A stretch of DNA of 61,812 nucleotides, from positions 1 to 61,812 of the IMG/VR virus record IMGVR_UViG_3300035183_000056. One strand, written 5' to 3'. Below, piece after piece: positions 6,624-16,985 of the stretch. Each line of letters begins with the position of its first letter. The stretch's first letter is position 1. The notes under the pieces are model-generated. The model was not told the origin of the DNA. It searched no databases and was given only the letters and a program-made list of their open reading frames with translations. The DNA comes from a virus. A program made the translations under genes and the position numbers.

Positions 6624-9611
6624 TTAATCGTGTATAACAATAAGTTTGGTGTCTGAGATACTCAATGTACCATCTGACAGATTGGACTTGGCTGCCAACA
6701 ATTGGTACGTGTAGCTTGCAGCATAATATATGGGCGTAGTATGAATTAGAGTAAGACCTACGTTCATGTTACCTATAATTGCATCTCCTTGACCACGTGT
6801 TATAGCAACCCGGACACCTTCGAACATAAGCTTGAAGTACCCGTCGTAGTCTACCATAGATAACCCCATAGAACAGCTAGCAATAGCTACCATAAAAGTT
6901 GTACTAGCAGAGGCTGCAACCACAGCCGTACCGATAGTATGGTTATTGATATCGGTTATGCCTGATATGTCGGCAAAGGCCCATTCGTCGGCGTATATGT
7001 TGGCTGAGGAGCCCGTTGCTCCTTGAACCCCTTGGGTCCCCTGGAACCCTTGAAAGCCCTGGAAGCCCTGGAATCCCTGGAAGCCCTGGAATCCCTGGAA
7101 CCCTTGAAAGCCCTGGAAGCCCTGGAAGCCCTGGAAGCCCTGGAAGCCCTGGAATCCCTGTGGCCCTTGTGGTCCCCTAATAATGATTAACTCGTCCCTT
7201 TTCATTAACCGGGATTTGGATAAACCACATAAGAACGTATAAAATAGGAGATCTCCAGATATGGTTATGTCCGTTTCGAGTAGATGGTCTGTTATACCAT
7301 TTGAGGTCGTAACCGTGCAATGGTCTTTGTACAAGTAGTCCGTACCAACAAACGTCAAAGTGTTGTCTACTCGGTCCTCTACATCAACAATCGCCATTTG
7401 ATAAGGCTGTACGATAGGGAAAGGGCCAGTACTAGGTAGCCACACATGAAGGTCTCCTTCTACTATCTCAACCGAATACCCGGGCTTGGAGACCGACTTG
7501 AACTGGGTAATTTCTACCCAACCGTCAGTGGGGTTATCGGCGAAACTGATGGTCCCTGACCCGAGTGTATACTGTGACCTATGAGCATACTTATTATTTA
7601 CCATCACCAATAGGTCATCCGGATGGCTAGCCATATCGCTCGGTATGGTATATGAAGTAGCCCCAGTAGCAGCAAAGGTCTGCCTAGCACACTGGATTGT
7701 GGTTCCCACATCCGCATGTTCCTGATAACAAATGATATCCACTAAGGTCCCTGTTGTAGCAGCCGCAAATAGCACTACTTGGTTAGTGGTTGGGTACCAT
7801 GTGAAAGCATTAGGGCCTAATAACTGACCATTCTTAAAGATCAAGATATAGCTCTTTCTAGGCACTTCAACTATGTTGAAGGTAGCCCCACCATCCCCTA
7901 CGAAGGTCAATACTACGGGCTGCAATCTGTTACCTTCGTAGTACCATCCTGCTGGGTCGGACCACATTGGTCCAGCGTCAAAGCCAGATACAGACGACAC
8001 AACCGGGTCAGCTTGGGAGGCCAAAACCAATATGTCCACCTTTTGGCCACTTGTTAGGCCGGTCTTGAAAGAGATTTTGTTACCGTCATAGACAGTGTAA
8101 TCGTTCTTACTCTTGTACAGACCGTTGACCAATACTACGGTGTCCCGCTTGTAGTTGATCGTTGACCCAGCTGTAAAGTCTCGTTGACCAGACGTGGCTA
8201 TATGGTAAGCCCTGCTGATAGTGGTGTTAGAATTCAATTCCTCAGCATTAGCCATTACCAAAAGGTTCACAGAACCAGTCGGGTTGGACGTAAAGGACAA
8301 TAGTGAACCAGTAATAGTGTAGGTAGAAGGCTCTTTAAGGGCGCCATTGACAAACGCTAGGACCATCGACGAACTAGATGGTATACTGGGTAATTGGAAC
8401 CCACTGGTCGTACCAGTAGCTGTGTATTCCGCTTCCCCTATCAACAAAGCCGAACCATCACTGGGGGTGGTGGTGAAGTAGACGAATGTTATCTTGGTAC
8501 CTGATGCTGGGATAGCTGAAACGTCAAAGGTAATGTCAGAAGATCCAAGCACGTACCTATTGGTTGGTTGCATCACACCAGATACAAACACCCAGAGTCG
8601 GGTGGAATGGCTAATGACATCTGACGGTATGTCCGAAATGTCATAGACTGTAGCCCCAGTCGAAGTTATTGACTTGAAGTTCGGAACCATAGTCGAACCG
8701 CCGGAAGGCGACAGCTCCCTAGAGAAACTGTTCTTACCAGCTAGTAAAGCGTATTGTGCGGGCACACCTGACCTTGACGGTAACCACTTAGTGTTGGAGC
8801 GCCATATAGCGATACGGCTATCACCAGTTAAACTAGTGAACGGCTTCTCCAGTACATTAAACGTAAGGCTGTCCTTAGCGTAAGACGCTTTTCTGGATTC
8901 GCCAAACCCAGGACCACCTACTACTTGCAGCAAAACGGTCTCGCCGTCATCCAACCATAGACCTTGGGTACCTATATCAAGGACAAACTCACTGGCGCTT
9001 ACCACAGAATCCGCGGGGCCGCAATAAACCCTAGAATGCTCTGAGAATGCCCATTCAAATCCACTGACCCCAGATTTAACGGCCATGATAGGTCTAACAG
9101 TCAAGTCTTGATTCAACTGACCATCAGAAACCATTACAACGTTTTCCAGAGCTTCTGAAGGCTTAACTAACGACCGTACACTAGAGCAGCTAGGTAAGCC
9201 GTTGCTATCCACAACGGTAACGTTGATAATCTCACCCAATCTGCCTGCCATCACCAGAACGTATAGCTTGAGGCCGAATTCAGTAGTTTTCTGGTATACC
9301 GTATTGAGATAGCCGTGTGCAAATAAAGCCCCAGACCGTGTGTACAGACCTATTTCAGATACCACCTTAGTACCACTGCTAGGCCACCCAGGAGGTATAA
9401 CTAGCGTACACTTAATAGTAGAAGGACCAACGGTTTCAATGTTCTGAATATCCGCTTCATACCATATAGTACCTTCCAAGGCAGTATCAGCTACAGATAA
9501 GGTAACGCCTGTTTGCTCTGTCACTGCAAAGGACGTGAGATCGAGTTTGAAACCACCAGCTTCAACATCGGTCATAGCGGTTAAGCCAAGGTCGGTTGTT
9601 AAGATAGGCAT
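6624..9611 (-). CDS. Large tail fibre protein with collar-type N-terminus and collagen-like rod, 995 aa
   Basis: Residues 1-135 match the phage tail-collar fibre N-terminus ([10 protein letters not shown]..., [10 protein letters not shown]), which anchors fibres to the baseplate in P2-like and many other myoviruses. Residues about 310-750 contain several repeats of a beta-rich unit with a 'V-F-V-N-G...Y...G..I.F' pattern. Residues about 815-865 are an almost pure run of Gly-Phe-Gln triplets ending in [10 protein letters not shown], followed by a beta-rich C-terminal domain of about 125 residues. The gene follows the gpI-like baseplate gene, the usual place for the main host-recognition fibre. 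Confidence 0.8.
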   Translation of the reverse strand: MPILTTDLGLTAMTDVEAGGFKLDLTSFAVTEQTGVTLSVADTALEGTIWYEADIQNIETVGPSTIKCTLVIPPGWPSSGTKVVSEIGLYTRSGALFAHGYLNTVYQKTTEFGLKLYVLVMAGRLGEIINVTVVDSNGLPSCSSVRSLVKPSEALENVVMVSDGQLNQDLTVRPIMAVKSGVSGFEWAFSEHSRVYCGPADSVVSASEFVLDIGTQGLWLDDGETVLLQVVGGPGFGESRKASYAKDSLTFNVLEKPFTSLTGDSRIAIWRSNTKWLPSRSGVPAQYALLAGKNSFSRELSPSGGSTMVPNFKSITSTGATVYDISDIPSDVISHSTRLWVFVSGVMQPTNRYVLGSSDITFDVSAIPASGTKITFVYFTTTPSDGSALLIGEAEYTATGTTSGFQLPSIPSSSSMVLAFVNGALKEPSTYTITGSLLSFTSNPTGSVNLLVMANAEELNSNTTISRAYHIATSGQRDFTAGSTINYKRDTVVLVNGLYKSKNDYTVYDGNKISFKTGLTSGQKVDILVLASQADPVVSSVSGFDAGPMWSDPAGWYYEGNRLQPVVLTFVGDGGATFNIVEVPRKSYILIFKNGQLLGPNAFTWYPTTNQVVLFAAATTGTLVDIICYQEHADVGTTIQCARQTFAATGATSYTIPSDMASHPDDLLVMVNNKYAHRSQYTLGSGTISFADNPTDGWVEITQFKSVSKPGYSVEIVEGDLHVWLPSTGPFPIVQPYQMAIVDVEDRVDNTLTFVGTDYLYKDHCTVTTSNGITDHLLETDITISGDLLFYTFLCGLSKSRLMKRDELIIIRGPQGPQGFQGFQGFQGFQGFQGFQGFQGFQGFQGFQGFQGFQGFQGTQGVQGATGSSANIYADEWAFADISGITDINNHTIGTAVVAASASTTFMVAIASCSMGLSMVDYDGYFKLMFEGVRVAITRGQGDAIIGNMNVGLTLIHTTPIYYAASYTYQLLAAKSNLSDGTLSISDTKLIVIHD
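7018..7172. repeat. Nine-base tandem repeats coding (Gly-Phe-Gln)n
   Basis: About 15 in-frame copies of a 9-bp unit (CCCTGGAAG, CCCTGGAAT or CCTTGAAAG on the plus strand) encode the GFQ rod. Near-perfect identity suggests recent expansion and a length that can change by slippage or recombination. Confidence 0.8.
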
Positions 9612-9624
9612 ATACAGATGCTCC

Positions 9625-10296
9625 TTATTCCAAAGTTATGTGAGCGAATGACGAGGTCTCATCTATTCTGGTCTCTATACCGAAAGCCTTGCCACCAACC
9701 CAGTCTACTATATCAAAGGTCACTACGAGGTATAAGGCGTTGATGACCAATGATATGGGACAGAAGTTATAAAAGATGTCCCTGACCCGTTGGTACAGAA
9801 GGTCCCCAGTACTTAGCACCACGCTAGAGTCCCTCAGCTCTATGTTAAGGTTGATGTGAGTTGTCTTAAACCAATTTCCATGACCTAATTTAAGCAGGCC
9901 GCCGCCAGGCTCCGGGTAAAAGTTCACGTAGTCCTCCGTGTATAGGTGTTCCATGCTGATCTTTGCGTTAAGGATGAGCTCCTCGAATTTAATGAAAAGG
10001 TCTGGTCCATTATAATCCGGGTAGTGTGGAAGTTGTGTTACCAACTTCAACAAGTTTGCTGACGATCTATCTAAGATGTCTTGACTAACGTCAAAACCTA
10101 TCAAGCGAGCCGTATACTTAAGGTACTCATCTTCGGTATATCTATTTATATGGCGTACCGTTTGAAGTTGGTCAATAGGACCGTCTACATTAGTTTCCAT
10201 TACTTGGATAAACGCTTGGATCATATCGGCCCAAACAGGATTATTAACCACTATTTCGGGCATCAAATCCATTAAATCAGCTTTTGGCTTCTCCAT
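9625..10296 (-). CDS. Baseplate protein, gpI-like, 223 aa
   Basis: Position directly after the baseplate J gene, size, and an N-terminal helical part (YLKYTARLIGFDVS followed by a long helix) fit the P2 gpI/tail protein I family, which links the wedge to the tail fibre. The C-terminal half is beta-rich. It precedes the collar-type fibre gene, as in P2-like gene order. Family assignment rests mainly on order and general pattern. Confidence 0.6.
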   Translation of the reverse strand: MEKPKADLMDLMPEIVVNNPVWADMIQAFIQVMETNVDGPIDQLQTVRHINRYTEDEYLKYTARLIGFDVSQDILDRSSANLLKLVTQLPHYPDYNGPDLFIKFEELILNAKISMEHLYTEDYVNFYPEPGGGLLKLGHGNWFKTTHINLNIELRDSSVVLSTGDLLYQRVRDIFYNFCPISLVINALYLVVTFDIVDWVGGKAFGIETRIDETSSFAHITLE

Positions 10297-10298
10297 AA

Positions 10299-11753
10299 TT
10301 ATGTCCTCTCTGTGTACTTGGTGCCTATTACCAAGTCACCTAAAGCAAAGTACGTATTGGAATCAGAAGGCACTTGGTCGCCAGAGGGCAAAACGTCTTC
10401 TATATAGTCAACCCCGTCGACCTTAGCTGAGTCTACTATGTCAGAGACAGCAAGCCTACGTCCAAGTGTGGTCTTGGTCTTGGTAAACAAGGATCTAATA
10501 GCAGCGTCAGCCAAAGATTTGGAGGCCTGGGGGTCAGCGGTCAGCTTCAAGACCAATGTAAAGGAAACGTTTACTGTTACCTTGGTCGGGTTAATGGTTT
10601 GGATATCCAAGGCCGTAAATTGCTTGGACTGAAACCACTCTAAAAAGTCAGACCACTGGAGGGTAGTAAACGCATCACTGGACGTCGGTAGGATACAAAT
10701 CCGTATCACATTCATAAACCTGAGGTCATACGGGGCGATATCCTTCTGACCTTGTACTTGGACACTAGCTACACCCGGATAGTCCAAGATTATAGCCTTA
10801 TGATCGGGTTTAGTCACAGCTCTAGTTCGAGCCTTGAACATTTGCGGTGCCATGGTCTGGTAGAAGGCCGCTGACTTTTGATCTGCTCCACCAGTAATAG
10901 AGCCGGATAACCCGGCTTTAGCCGCGACTGTAGAATCGGTAGGGCACACAATGCTAATGTTAGAAATGTTACCGTTGGAGCCAGAAGCACCTTGCGTAAC
11001 AGCATATCTGACTTGAATTTTATACCCAGTAGGAGGTAGGTAACCGTGGTATCCATCGCCAAATGCAAGTATAGTGTCACCATCACCCGACGTAGCATCA
11101 TAGTACACCTTATCTGTCGGCTCTGCCACCCAAATACCGTCTTGGGTTACTGACCATAGCTCAGCCACGTTGGTCGCAGGGTCTATCAACGTAACTTCCA
11201 CGTCCACAGAAGATACTACAAATCCAGGCTCGTTGAGGTATATTTCCCTAAAAGAAGTAGAATCTGCGGTGAAGGTTTGGACTTTGATTGTACCTTCATA
11301 CAGCGTAAACGGATCCGAGTCCTCAGACCCCGCAGCAAAGAATATAGGTTCTCTATTGAAATAAGGGATACTATTGATGGTGAACTGCGTAAACTTGGCT
11401 ATGGTCTTGGGTAAAGAAGTGCTGGTTGTCCTAGTTAGAATGGCGTTATCCACACTAGCTGGAATTTTTCTCTCTATTCGTACACCCAACATCCGTGTTA
11501 TGGCATAAATAGAGCTTTCCCTAACAGCCGTATCTAGGAAATTCTCTCTAGCCGCCAGCTCAATGGAAAACTGATTCAGAGCGCCTACGGCAGACATCAT
11601 TTCCATGAGGGTCTCGCCAGCGCTGCTGGCTAAGAGGTCTTTCCAAGACTGCTTATTGATTACGTAGGCTTGAAGCTGCATCAATAAAGATGCGAAATCC
11701 GGCTTAACTTTGGATAGGACCAAAGGTACTGGAGTGGTAATAGATGTGGTCAT
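10299..11753 (-). CDS. Baseplate J-like wedge protein, 484 aa
   Basis: Typical baseplate J/T4 gp6-type pattern: a helical N-terminus (ETLMEMMSAVGALNQFSIEL, then AARENFLDTAVRESS), a central beta domain containing LAFGDGYHGYLPPTGYKIQV, a GNISNISI segment, and a C-terminal part with KARTRAVTKPDHKAIILDYP. These features define the wedge ring subunit of contractile baseplates. The ATG overlaps the TGA of the gp25-like gene as ATGA, so the two are translationally coupled. Confidence 0.88.
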   Translation of the reverse strand: MTTSITTPVPLVLSKVKPDFASLLMQLQAYVINKQSWKDLLASSAGETLMEMMSAVGALNQFSIELAARENFLDTAVRESSIYAITRMLGVRIERKIPASVDNAILTRTTSTSLPKTIAKFTQFTINSIPYFNREPIFFAAGSEDSDPFTLYEGTIKVQTFTADSTSFREIYLNEPGFVVSSVDVEVTLIDPATNVAELWSVTQDGIWVAEPTDKVYYDATSGDGDTILAFGDGYHGYLPPTGYKIQVRYAVTQGASGSNGNISNISIVCPTDSTVAAKAGLSGSITGGADQKSAAFYQTMAPQMFKARTRAVTKPDHKAIILDYPGVASVQVQGQKDIAPYDLRFMNVIRICILPTSSDAFTTLQWSDFLEWFQSKQFTALDIQTINPTKVTVNVSFTLVLKLTADPQASKSLADAAIRSLFTKTKTTLGRRLAVSDIVDSAKVDGVDYIEDVLPSGDQVPSDSNTYFALGDLVIGTKYTERT

Positions 11754-12157
11754 GCACCTTTCCTCGGCAAATTGAATGTGAAAGTTACCACCTTGTTACC
11801 TAAAGTAGGAATAATGTAGGTAATTCCGACGAAATATCGTTGGTTGACGTAATCAGCTTGGACGACCACATCTTGAAGTTGGATTCGAGGTTCCCAATCC
11901 TTGATTGCCTGCACTAGATCCAACCGGATCGCAGTAATGGTGCGGTCATCCATAGGTTCCCATAGTAAATCGAGTACGTCTGACCCGAAGGCACGATTAA
12001 AAACCCTGGTTTTTCGTTTTGTTCCAACGATGGCCAAGATAGAGTTGTTTATGCTATCTTCGTTATAAATGAGTTCGTAGCGGCTATGCTGGCCAACGAA
12101 TAGATTTACGTCGGCATATAGAATTTCAGCTCTATCAACTACTATGGCCTGGCTCAT
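11750..12157 (-). CDS. Baseplate wedge protein, gp25/GPW family, 135 aa
   Basis: Contains the hallmark of the T4 gp25/P2 gpW family: N-x-x-I-x-x-S-I-L-A-I-V-G-T-K-x-x-x-R-V-F-N, then DVLDLLWEPMDD and the conserved W-E-P-R-I-x-L motif. This protein is part of the inner baseplate wedge core. The frame can be extended to 12244, but the ATG at 12157 follows AGGAGCTTGCCAC, a good ribosome-binding site, and begins at MSQAIVVDRA, which matches the family length. Confidence 0.88.
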   Translation of the reverse strand: MSQAIVVDRAEILYADVNLFVGQHSRYELIYNEDSINNSILAIVGTKRKTRVFNRAFGSDVLDLLWEPMDDRTITAIRLDLVQAIKDWEPRIQLQDVVVQADYVNQRYFVGITYIIPTLGNKVVTFTFNLPRKGA

Positions 12158-12259
12158 GTGGCAAGCTCCTATGTTTGATGACCTTAAATTATAGTCTCTT
12201 TTAAGAAAGAGAAGCCTTCCAGCCAGGCATATAGTGTCAAGCACACCAATCCAGGTAAA

Positions 12260-12667
12260 TTAAAAGGAAGTAAAAGACTTGGAATTTAGGGCTAAAGTAA
12301 ACCCACCTCTGTATAAAGGGGGTAGGTCATAGTGATCTATGTTATGGTGAGCTACTACCCCATGCCTATCCGTTAAGAATAAGCAACATCTTAAGGTTGA
12401 GCACAGCCCGTTTAACGAAGCAACTGCTCTATGTCTTCCATCTGAGTCTATTACCATTCCGTCTAGGGTCCGAACTTTCAGCCAAGGCATGTCCTTGATT
12501 TGACCTTCTGCAATTAAGTGGTTGTAGTATTCGACCGTCAAGGCTTTATCAGTTAAAGACTGACCACCGTCATCAGTGGTGAGAGACAGGAAGTTGTCCG
12601 GAGTTAAGGTCACTAAGCCTATAGACCCTCTCATCTTCGCTCTGTTTATCATCGCTCTGTTTATCAT
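12260..12667 (-). CDS. ParB/Srx-like small protein, about 135 aa
   Basis: Contains D-G-M-V-I-D-S-D-G-R-H-R-A-V-A-S-L followed by a hydrophobic C-x-x-x-x-C-C segment. This resembles the core of ParB/sulfiredoxin-fold domains (a catalytic or CTP-binding 'DGRHR' loop). The fold could hydrolyse or bind nucleotide, but the function here is unknown. It is inserted between baseplate genes and is not a known baseplate component. The first ten residues are a duplicated M-I-N-R-A, from a 15-bp tandem repeat, so the start could be 12667 or 12652. Confidence 0.55.
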   Translation of the reverse strand: MINRAMINRAKMRGSIGLVTLTPDNFLSLTTDDGGQSLTDKALTVEYYNHLIAEGQIKDMPWLKVRTLDGMVIDSDGRHRAVASLNGLCSTLRCCLFLTDRHGVVAHHNIDHYDLPPLYRGGFTLALNSKSFTSF

Positions 12668-12673
12668 CGCTCT
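12638..12673. repeat. 15-bp tandem duplication at a gene start
   Basis: CGCTCTGTTTATCAT occurs twice in a row (12638-12652, 12653-12667), followed by a partial third copy. It duplicates the start codon and first five codons of the ParB-like gene. Confidence 0.85.
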
Positions 12674-12767
12674 AGTGTAGATTAAAGAATCTAAAACACC
12701 AGAAGTGACGACAGCTTTTTACCCTTTTGACCTAAATTAAGCTTTAATTTCATACGTATCACCTTCT

Positions 12768-13607
12768 TCAAGGATTACCAGGTGTGGATCCCCTTACTCC
12801 TGTCCAGTCCGGCATAGATGGTTGGTCAGAAGACCCAGGTTCGATAGGTGGTGCGCTAGCCGCAGTCTTATTTTCGATCAAGGGTTCACCTTGGAGAACT
12901 AAAGGCCCAGCAGAACCAACGATAGCGGAGGTGGTGCCGAATATGCCTAGCAATGAACCAACAATGTTTAAGGCACCTTGAACCCCTAGGTTAAAGACCC
13001 CGGCCACTGTCTCTGTTACTGAACCTAAAACAGTACGTTCATAGTTGCCTTTAACTATTTCCTTTAGGTTGCCTTCTATGTAGCTGGTCTTATCTCCCAG
13101 TATTACCTCAGATACGTTACCATTAACATACAGGTTTACGTTACCTTGTACATATACATTCAGCTCCCCTGGTGCTCGTATGAAAGCCTGCTTGGTCTTC
13201 GTATCTAGGACCAGCAGAGTACCATCTTTGTACAGGTGAACTTTTCGTTTAGGATAGTTGACTTTGGCCTCAGGCAGCATGGTCTGGTCATCAACCAGGT
13301 ACCCACTATAAATGGGATGGAGGGGGCTACCATCTTGGAATTTAACTTTGATCTTGCTACCTTTGCTAGGTACATCAAAAGATCCTGAGTCAGGTGAAGC
13401 ACCGTCTGCGTGACTTTGGTCTGGTATAGCCCACGGTAAGTCCGAGTCTGGATAAGAGTCGAATAGTCCATCGACCCGTATTTTCACCCGACCTCGCATC
13501 TGACCGTCACCACTATGTGTGTCATCATCATCAACCACTGTACCTGGATACCACTTGTGGGGGTCAAGCCCTTGACCCTTTTTCATATCAGTGCTAGGGT
13601 TAAGCAT
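12768..13607 (-). CDS. Baseplate central spike protein, gp5/gpV/VgrG-like, 279 aa
   Basis: Residues about 15-115 form an OB-fold seen in T4 gp5 and P2 gpV (GRVKIRVDGL..., KGSKIKVKFQDGSPLHPIYSG). Residues about 115-215 show regular strands (LNVYVQGNVNLYVNGNVSEV, LKEIVKGNYERTVLGSVTET), a repeat expected of an intertwined beta-helix needle. The C-terminus is Pro/Ser-rich and could hold a tip protein. No lysozyme domain is present, unlike T4 gp5; peptidoglycan cleavage is probably done by the tape-measure protein. The start overlaps the stop of the hub gene. Confidence 0.85.
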   Translation of the reverse strand: MLNPSTDMKKGQGLDPHKWYPGTVVDDDDTHSGDGQMRGRVKIRVDGLFDSYPDSDLPWAIPDQSHADGASPDSGSFDVPSKGSKIKVKFQDGSPLHPIYSGYLVDDQTMLPEAKVNYPKRKVHLYKDGTLLVLDTKTKQAFIRAPGELNVYVQGNVNLYVNGNVSEVILGDKTSYIEGNLKEIVKGNYERTVLGSVTETVAGVFNLGVQGALNIVGSLLGIFGTTSAIVGSAGPLVLQGEPLIENKTAASAPPIEPGSSDQPSMPDWTGVRGSTPGNP

Positions 13608-15802
13608 TAGCCGTTTCTCCTGGTCTCAAGGTTTATCTCAGACTCTAATTGATCGACCTTACTAGGTAAATCCTCAGTAGGGTACTGAGCAATTTGGAGC
13701 GGCATCTCAGGTATCCATTTCAAGAACTGACTATCGTGGTTGGTCTGCATTTCGTCTGACACTATCTGAAGGTAAGCCCGATCCGGCATGGGTCTCCCTA
13801 AGTCGTCATCCACAGGACTTTCATAGAATCTGTCCAACAAGTCTAATAGGTATGTACTGTTGTTATTAGGTGTCACTAAGTCATACATAACCGGTATAGG
13901 ACTAGGAGGTTCTACGCCTCTGGTGACCCGCAACGTTTGGTTCCACATGGCTACAGTTGAGGTCGTTACCGTGTTGACGCTAGTGAGCATAGCTTGGTGG
14001 GCTGTATTGAAATCTGATACCGCAGACGCTAGAGTGGGGTGACCTGACTGCAAGGCTGTTAAGTACGTGGACGACATAGCATAGGCTGCTGTCTTGCTTA
14101 TTGAACCTACCAGCAACATACGTTTAGCCGCGCCTACTACGTCAAAGTAAGCTTGATAAATACCACCATCCCTGAATATGAAGGCACCTTTGGTAAGTTG
14201 ATTGAGATTGCTGCTGTTTAACGCTGTATTTACTTGCTGATAGGCGTTAGCTCCTTGTGCTATGGTCGTAGCTACGTAAGACACGGTTGGGTCAATGCTT
14301 GTTAGGTGCCCAGTCACGCTAGCTAAAGCGGCGGTCAACCTGCTGGCGTAAGCTGCATCTGTTTCACCTGCAGAAGGGCCTTGTAACACAGAACTTAAGG
14401 TTCTCCAATAAGCGATGCCTGGCCTTATGGTGTGATCCAGCAAAGGAAATGCAGTACGTACAGAGTTAAATATAACTTCTGCTGGATTCAACACCGTTGA
14501 TTGTAGGGCCTTAAGCACCGACAAGCTAGTGGCGGCCAGGTTTCGTGCTGCATTACTGGAATCGAGAACCACGTCCGCTATCACGGCGGCAATGCTAGAT
14601 GTGGGGTTTTGAACACTGATTGAGGTCTTCAAGGTAGATTCTCCTTCTATGGTTAAGCTCATTCTAGCCAACTCTATCCTTTCAGCGTAACTAATGCCAG
14701 CTTTTACATAGACAGACTTACCAACAACCAAATAGATGTCTGAATTCTTAGCTGGTAAGCTCATAACAGCATCTGCCTGCCTATATATTACTACGTCAAA
14801 CAGTTGAACGTCCGTTACATCATAGGTAAGGATAGACAGGGATTCACTGAATAGACCTAACTGCCTAAGATTTTGGTATAAAGCTTGGGAGTAATTAGCG
14901 TGGGTATTACCACAATCAAGTAGGCCATAATCCACCTTAGCCCTTCCAATGGTCTTGGAAACTTGATCGTTTATAGGTAAGAATCCTGCTGTGGTCAAGA
15001 CATCTACTTTTTCAAGCCGCTTGTTCACACCCGTCAATGACGGTACGATTAGAGTAGATCCGTAATTTTGCCAATTGTTCATTAAGCCTGCATTGGATCT
15101 ATCCCGTACTTGCCTCACCTGGTAGTAAATTCGGTCCTTATCAAAGGAAGATGTAGGAACATTGTGCAAAAAGCTATGCTTGATAGAGTCTATAGGAGTT
15201 TCGATTACGTCCATTACATTGCGGTAGCGTAGCTCTCCTAAGGAGGTAAGGGCCACTGCCATAGCACTGTGGTTGTCGATGAATCCATGCTTAGCCACGT
15301 CCTTAACGAAAGACGCTAGATTTTTGCTAACACTCATCCATAGTTGCCTGTCCTTCGGGGTCTTCCCATTAAATTCTTCTGGGCCAGAGTAACCTAACCG
15401 GCAATCGTTTGCTATCTGTCTTAGGACTTCGGAAGAAAGGCCTCTATAGGACTTATGTGTAGACTCTGAAATAAACTTTGGCGCATCATATATACATATA
15501 GCCTTAATACTAGGGTTATTTGCCTGGTCTTTGCTGACTGGCTTAAACAATCTGTATTGCCTGGTCACAGTTCTAACGTCTTTAGGTGACTTACCAACCG
15601 TAACTACAATACTATTGGCCTCAGTCAGGGCCTTTTCTCTGGATAAGAACCCGGAGGAGTCCCCTAAATAGAACTCTGCGGTAGGGAACAGAGTGGCAGC
15701 GTTCTCTACCAACAACAAACCACTAAAAAAATTGGCGGAGGTTGGTACGTCTCCGCCATCAATCTTTATGTCTACGAAAACACGGTTTTGTACGTTAATC
15801 AC
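13607..15802 (-). CDS. Baseplate hub protein, 731 aa
   Basis: A large protein directly upstream of the spike gene, the place of the gp27/gpD-like hub. The N-terminal 250 residues have the strand and loop pattern of hub proteins (VENAATLFPTAEFYLGDSS, KAICIYDAPKFIS). The long C-terminal part is Ala/Ser/Thr-rich and helical and has no recognised domain. The start is GTG at 15802, preceded by AGGAG nine bases upstream. Role: hold the central spike and join tube to baseplate (inferred from position). Confidence 0.7.
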   Translation of the reverse strand: MINVQNRVFVDIKIDGGDVPTSANFFSGLLLVENAATLFPTAEFYLGDSSGFLSREKALTEANSIVVTVGKSPKDVRTVTRQYRLFKPVSKDQANNPSIKAICIYDAPKFISESTHKSYRGLSSEVLRQIANDCRLGYSGPEEFNGKTPKDRQLWMSVSKNLASFVKDVAKHGFIDNHSAMAVALTSLGELRYRNVMDVIETPIDSIKHSFLHNVPTSSFDKDRIYYQVRQVRDRSNAGLMNNWQNYGSTLIVPSLTGVNKRLEKVDVLTTAGFLPINDQVSKTIGRAKVDYGLLDCGNTHANYSQALYQNLRQLGLFSESLSILTYDVTDVQLFDVVIYRQADAVMSLPAKNSDIYLVVGKSVYVKAGISYAERIELARMSLTIEGESTLKTSISVQNPTSSIAAVIADVVLDSSNAARNLAATSLSVLKALQSTVLNPAEVIFNSVRTAFPLLDHTIRPGIAYWRTLSSVLQGPSAGETDAAYASRLTAALASVTGHLTSIDPTVSYVATTIAQGANAYQQVNTALNSSNLNQLTKGAFIFRDGGIYQAYFDVVGAAKRMLLVGSISKTAAYAMSSTYLTALQSGHPTLASAVSDFNTAHQAMLTSVNTVTTSTVAMWNQTLRVTRGVEPPSPIPVMYDLVTPNNNSTYLLDLLDRFYESPVDDDLGRPMPDRAYLQIVSDEMQTNHDSQFLKWIPEMPLQIAQYPTEDLPSKVDQLESEINLETRRNG

Positions 15803-15826
15803 GGATCGTCTCTCCTAAGAGGATCT

Positions 15827-16180
15827 TTAAATGGAGATCACTCTTTGAACCGTACTAGGCTTAGGGATAGCCAAGGTGAATATTTCCATCACCGAGGCCA
15901 GTCGGGGTATCTTTAAAGTTAAACCTTCTACAACCTCCCTGTAAGACGCGATGCCGTTGTATGCTTGGATGACCCACCACAGCTCGTCGGTGCCGTACCT
16001 TTCTAAGCTAATGAGGTCTAAGGCGCCCCTTTGGGCTTGAGTCACCCTATGAACGTCATAGTCTCGGATAGTCGGCAGAACCCTTAGAGCCCTGTCCCTC
16101 AGAGGGTCTACACCATACTCATCTACGGATATAGAGTGGACGCGAAGATACCTAGAACGAGTGCCTGTATTGTCCAACAT
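15827..16180 (-). CDS. Baseplate protein with LysM/gp53-like domain, 117 aa
   Basis: Residues about 40-100 show the pattern of the T4 gp53/LysM-type baseplate proteins: DYDVHRVTQAQRGALDLIS followed by RYGTDELWWVIQAYNGIAS and a LKIP strand. These proteins sit near the hub and wedge. Small size and position between the tube-initiator-like gene and the hub gene agree. Confidence 0.72.
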   Translation of the reverse strand: MLDNTGTRSRYLRVHSISVDEYGVDPLRDRALRVLPTIRDYDVHRVTQAQRGALDLISLERYGTDELWWVIQAYNGIASYREVVEGLTLKIPRLASVMEIFTLAIPKPSTVQRVISI

Positions 16181-16185
16181 GACTG

Positions 16186-16971
16186 TTACCCTTTCTGCAA
16201 AAACATGTTATCTACATCGTCCGCCGTAAAGCAGGAGTAGAAGCTCCTAATACCTACGGAGACAACCATAGCAATAGGTAGGTCATTCTCATCCATTAGG
16301 CATGATATGTCGGATGACACATTAGTAATAATCACGTTTTCTATACGGATGAATTTACCCAATGTCAAAATTATATTCCGACCACCTAAAAGGTTTCCTA
16401 TCAAGGTTGGGCCTGGTGTGCTTAGGATTTCACCGAACAAGGTTGGAGCTATAAGCTTCATCATGGCGCGCTGTTTATCCTGAACGTCAGCCATCGTATT
16501 AGAGTGAGAATGAAAGTGCATGTCGATGGTAAACTCAAGACCACTAGATCCATCCCAAACACTTGCCGACTGGGACCTTAGTTTAGATCCGATGCCAGCT
16601 GTTTGGAGGCCAAAGTTAAGGGCTTCCTTCACTTTAGGGCTAGAGGCTGCGGCCTGAACCAAGCGACCAGCCGCTGCATATTTTCCTCCTGCCGCGCCAA
16701 CCAAGCCACCTGTTGCACCAGCTCCTTGTAAAGCGTTGTCGACCATATTGTGCCTTTCAAAAGGCTGAGACCAGTTTGAGCTTAAGCCTAGATTAAATCT
16801 CTCTGGTAAGTTGGCTATGATAGGGTAGATCCGTCGCCCCGCAGCATCCAAGGTATCATCCCCAGTTACATGTAGACTCATCTGGTAAGCGGGATCAATA
16901 GATGAGTCCGTGGCAGAATGGCTGCTATCGGGCGGTACAGCAGTACCAACGTTATCAAATATGATTGGCAT
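16186..16971 (-). CDS. Baseplate tail-tube initiator-like protein, 261 aa
   Basis: Located between the tape measure and LysM-type baseplate genes. Contains a Gly/Ala-rich helical segment near residues 80-110 (GATGGLVGAAGGKYAAAG) and a beta-rich C-terminal half with KFIRIENVIITNVSSDISC. This order and type resemble gp48/gp54 of T4-like phages, which cap the baseplate and nucleate the tube. I cannot separate gp48 from gp54 and regard the name as provisional. Confidence 0.55.
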   Translation of the reverse strand: MPIIFDNVGTAVPPDSSHSATDSSIDPAYQMSLHVTGDDTLDAAGRRIYPIIANLPERFNLGLSSNWSQPFERHNMVDNALQGAGATGGLVGAAGGKYAAAGRLVQAAASSPKVKEALNFGLQTAGIGSKLRSQSASVWDGSSGLEFTIDMHFHSHSNTMADVQDKQRAMMKLIAPTLFGEILSTPGPTLIGNLLGGRNIILTLGKFIRIENVIITNVSSDISCLMDENDLPIAMVVSVGIRSFYSCFTADDVDNMFLQKG

Positions 16972-16985
16972 AAGACCCTCAATCG

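Noticed and set aside
7018-7172. CRISPR-like array
   Set aside because: Units are 9 bp without spacers and lie in frame in a fibre gene.
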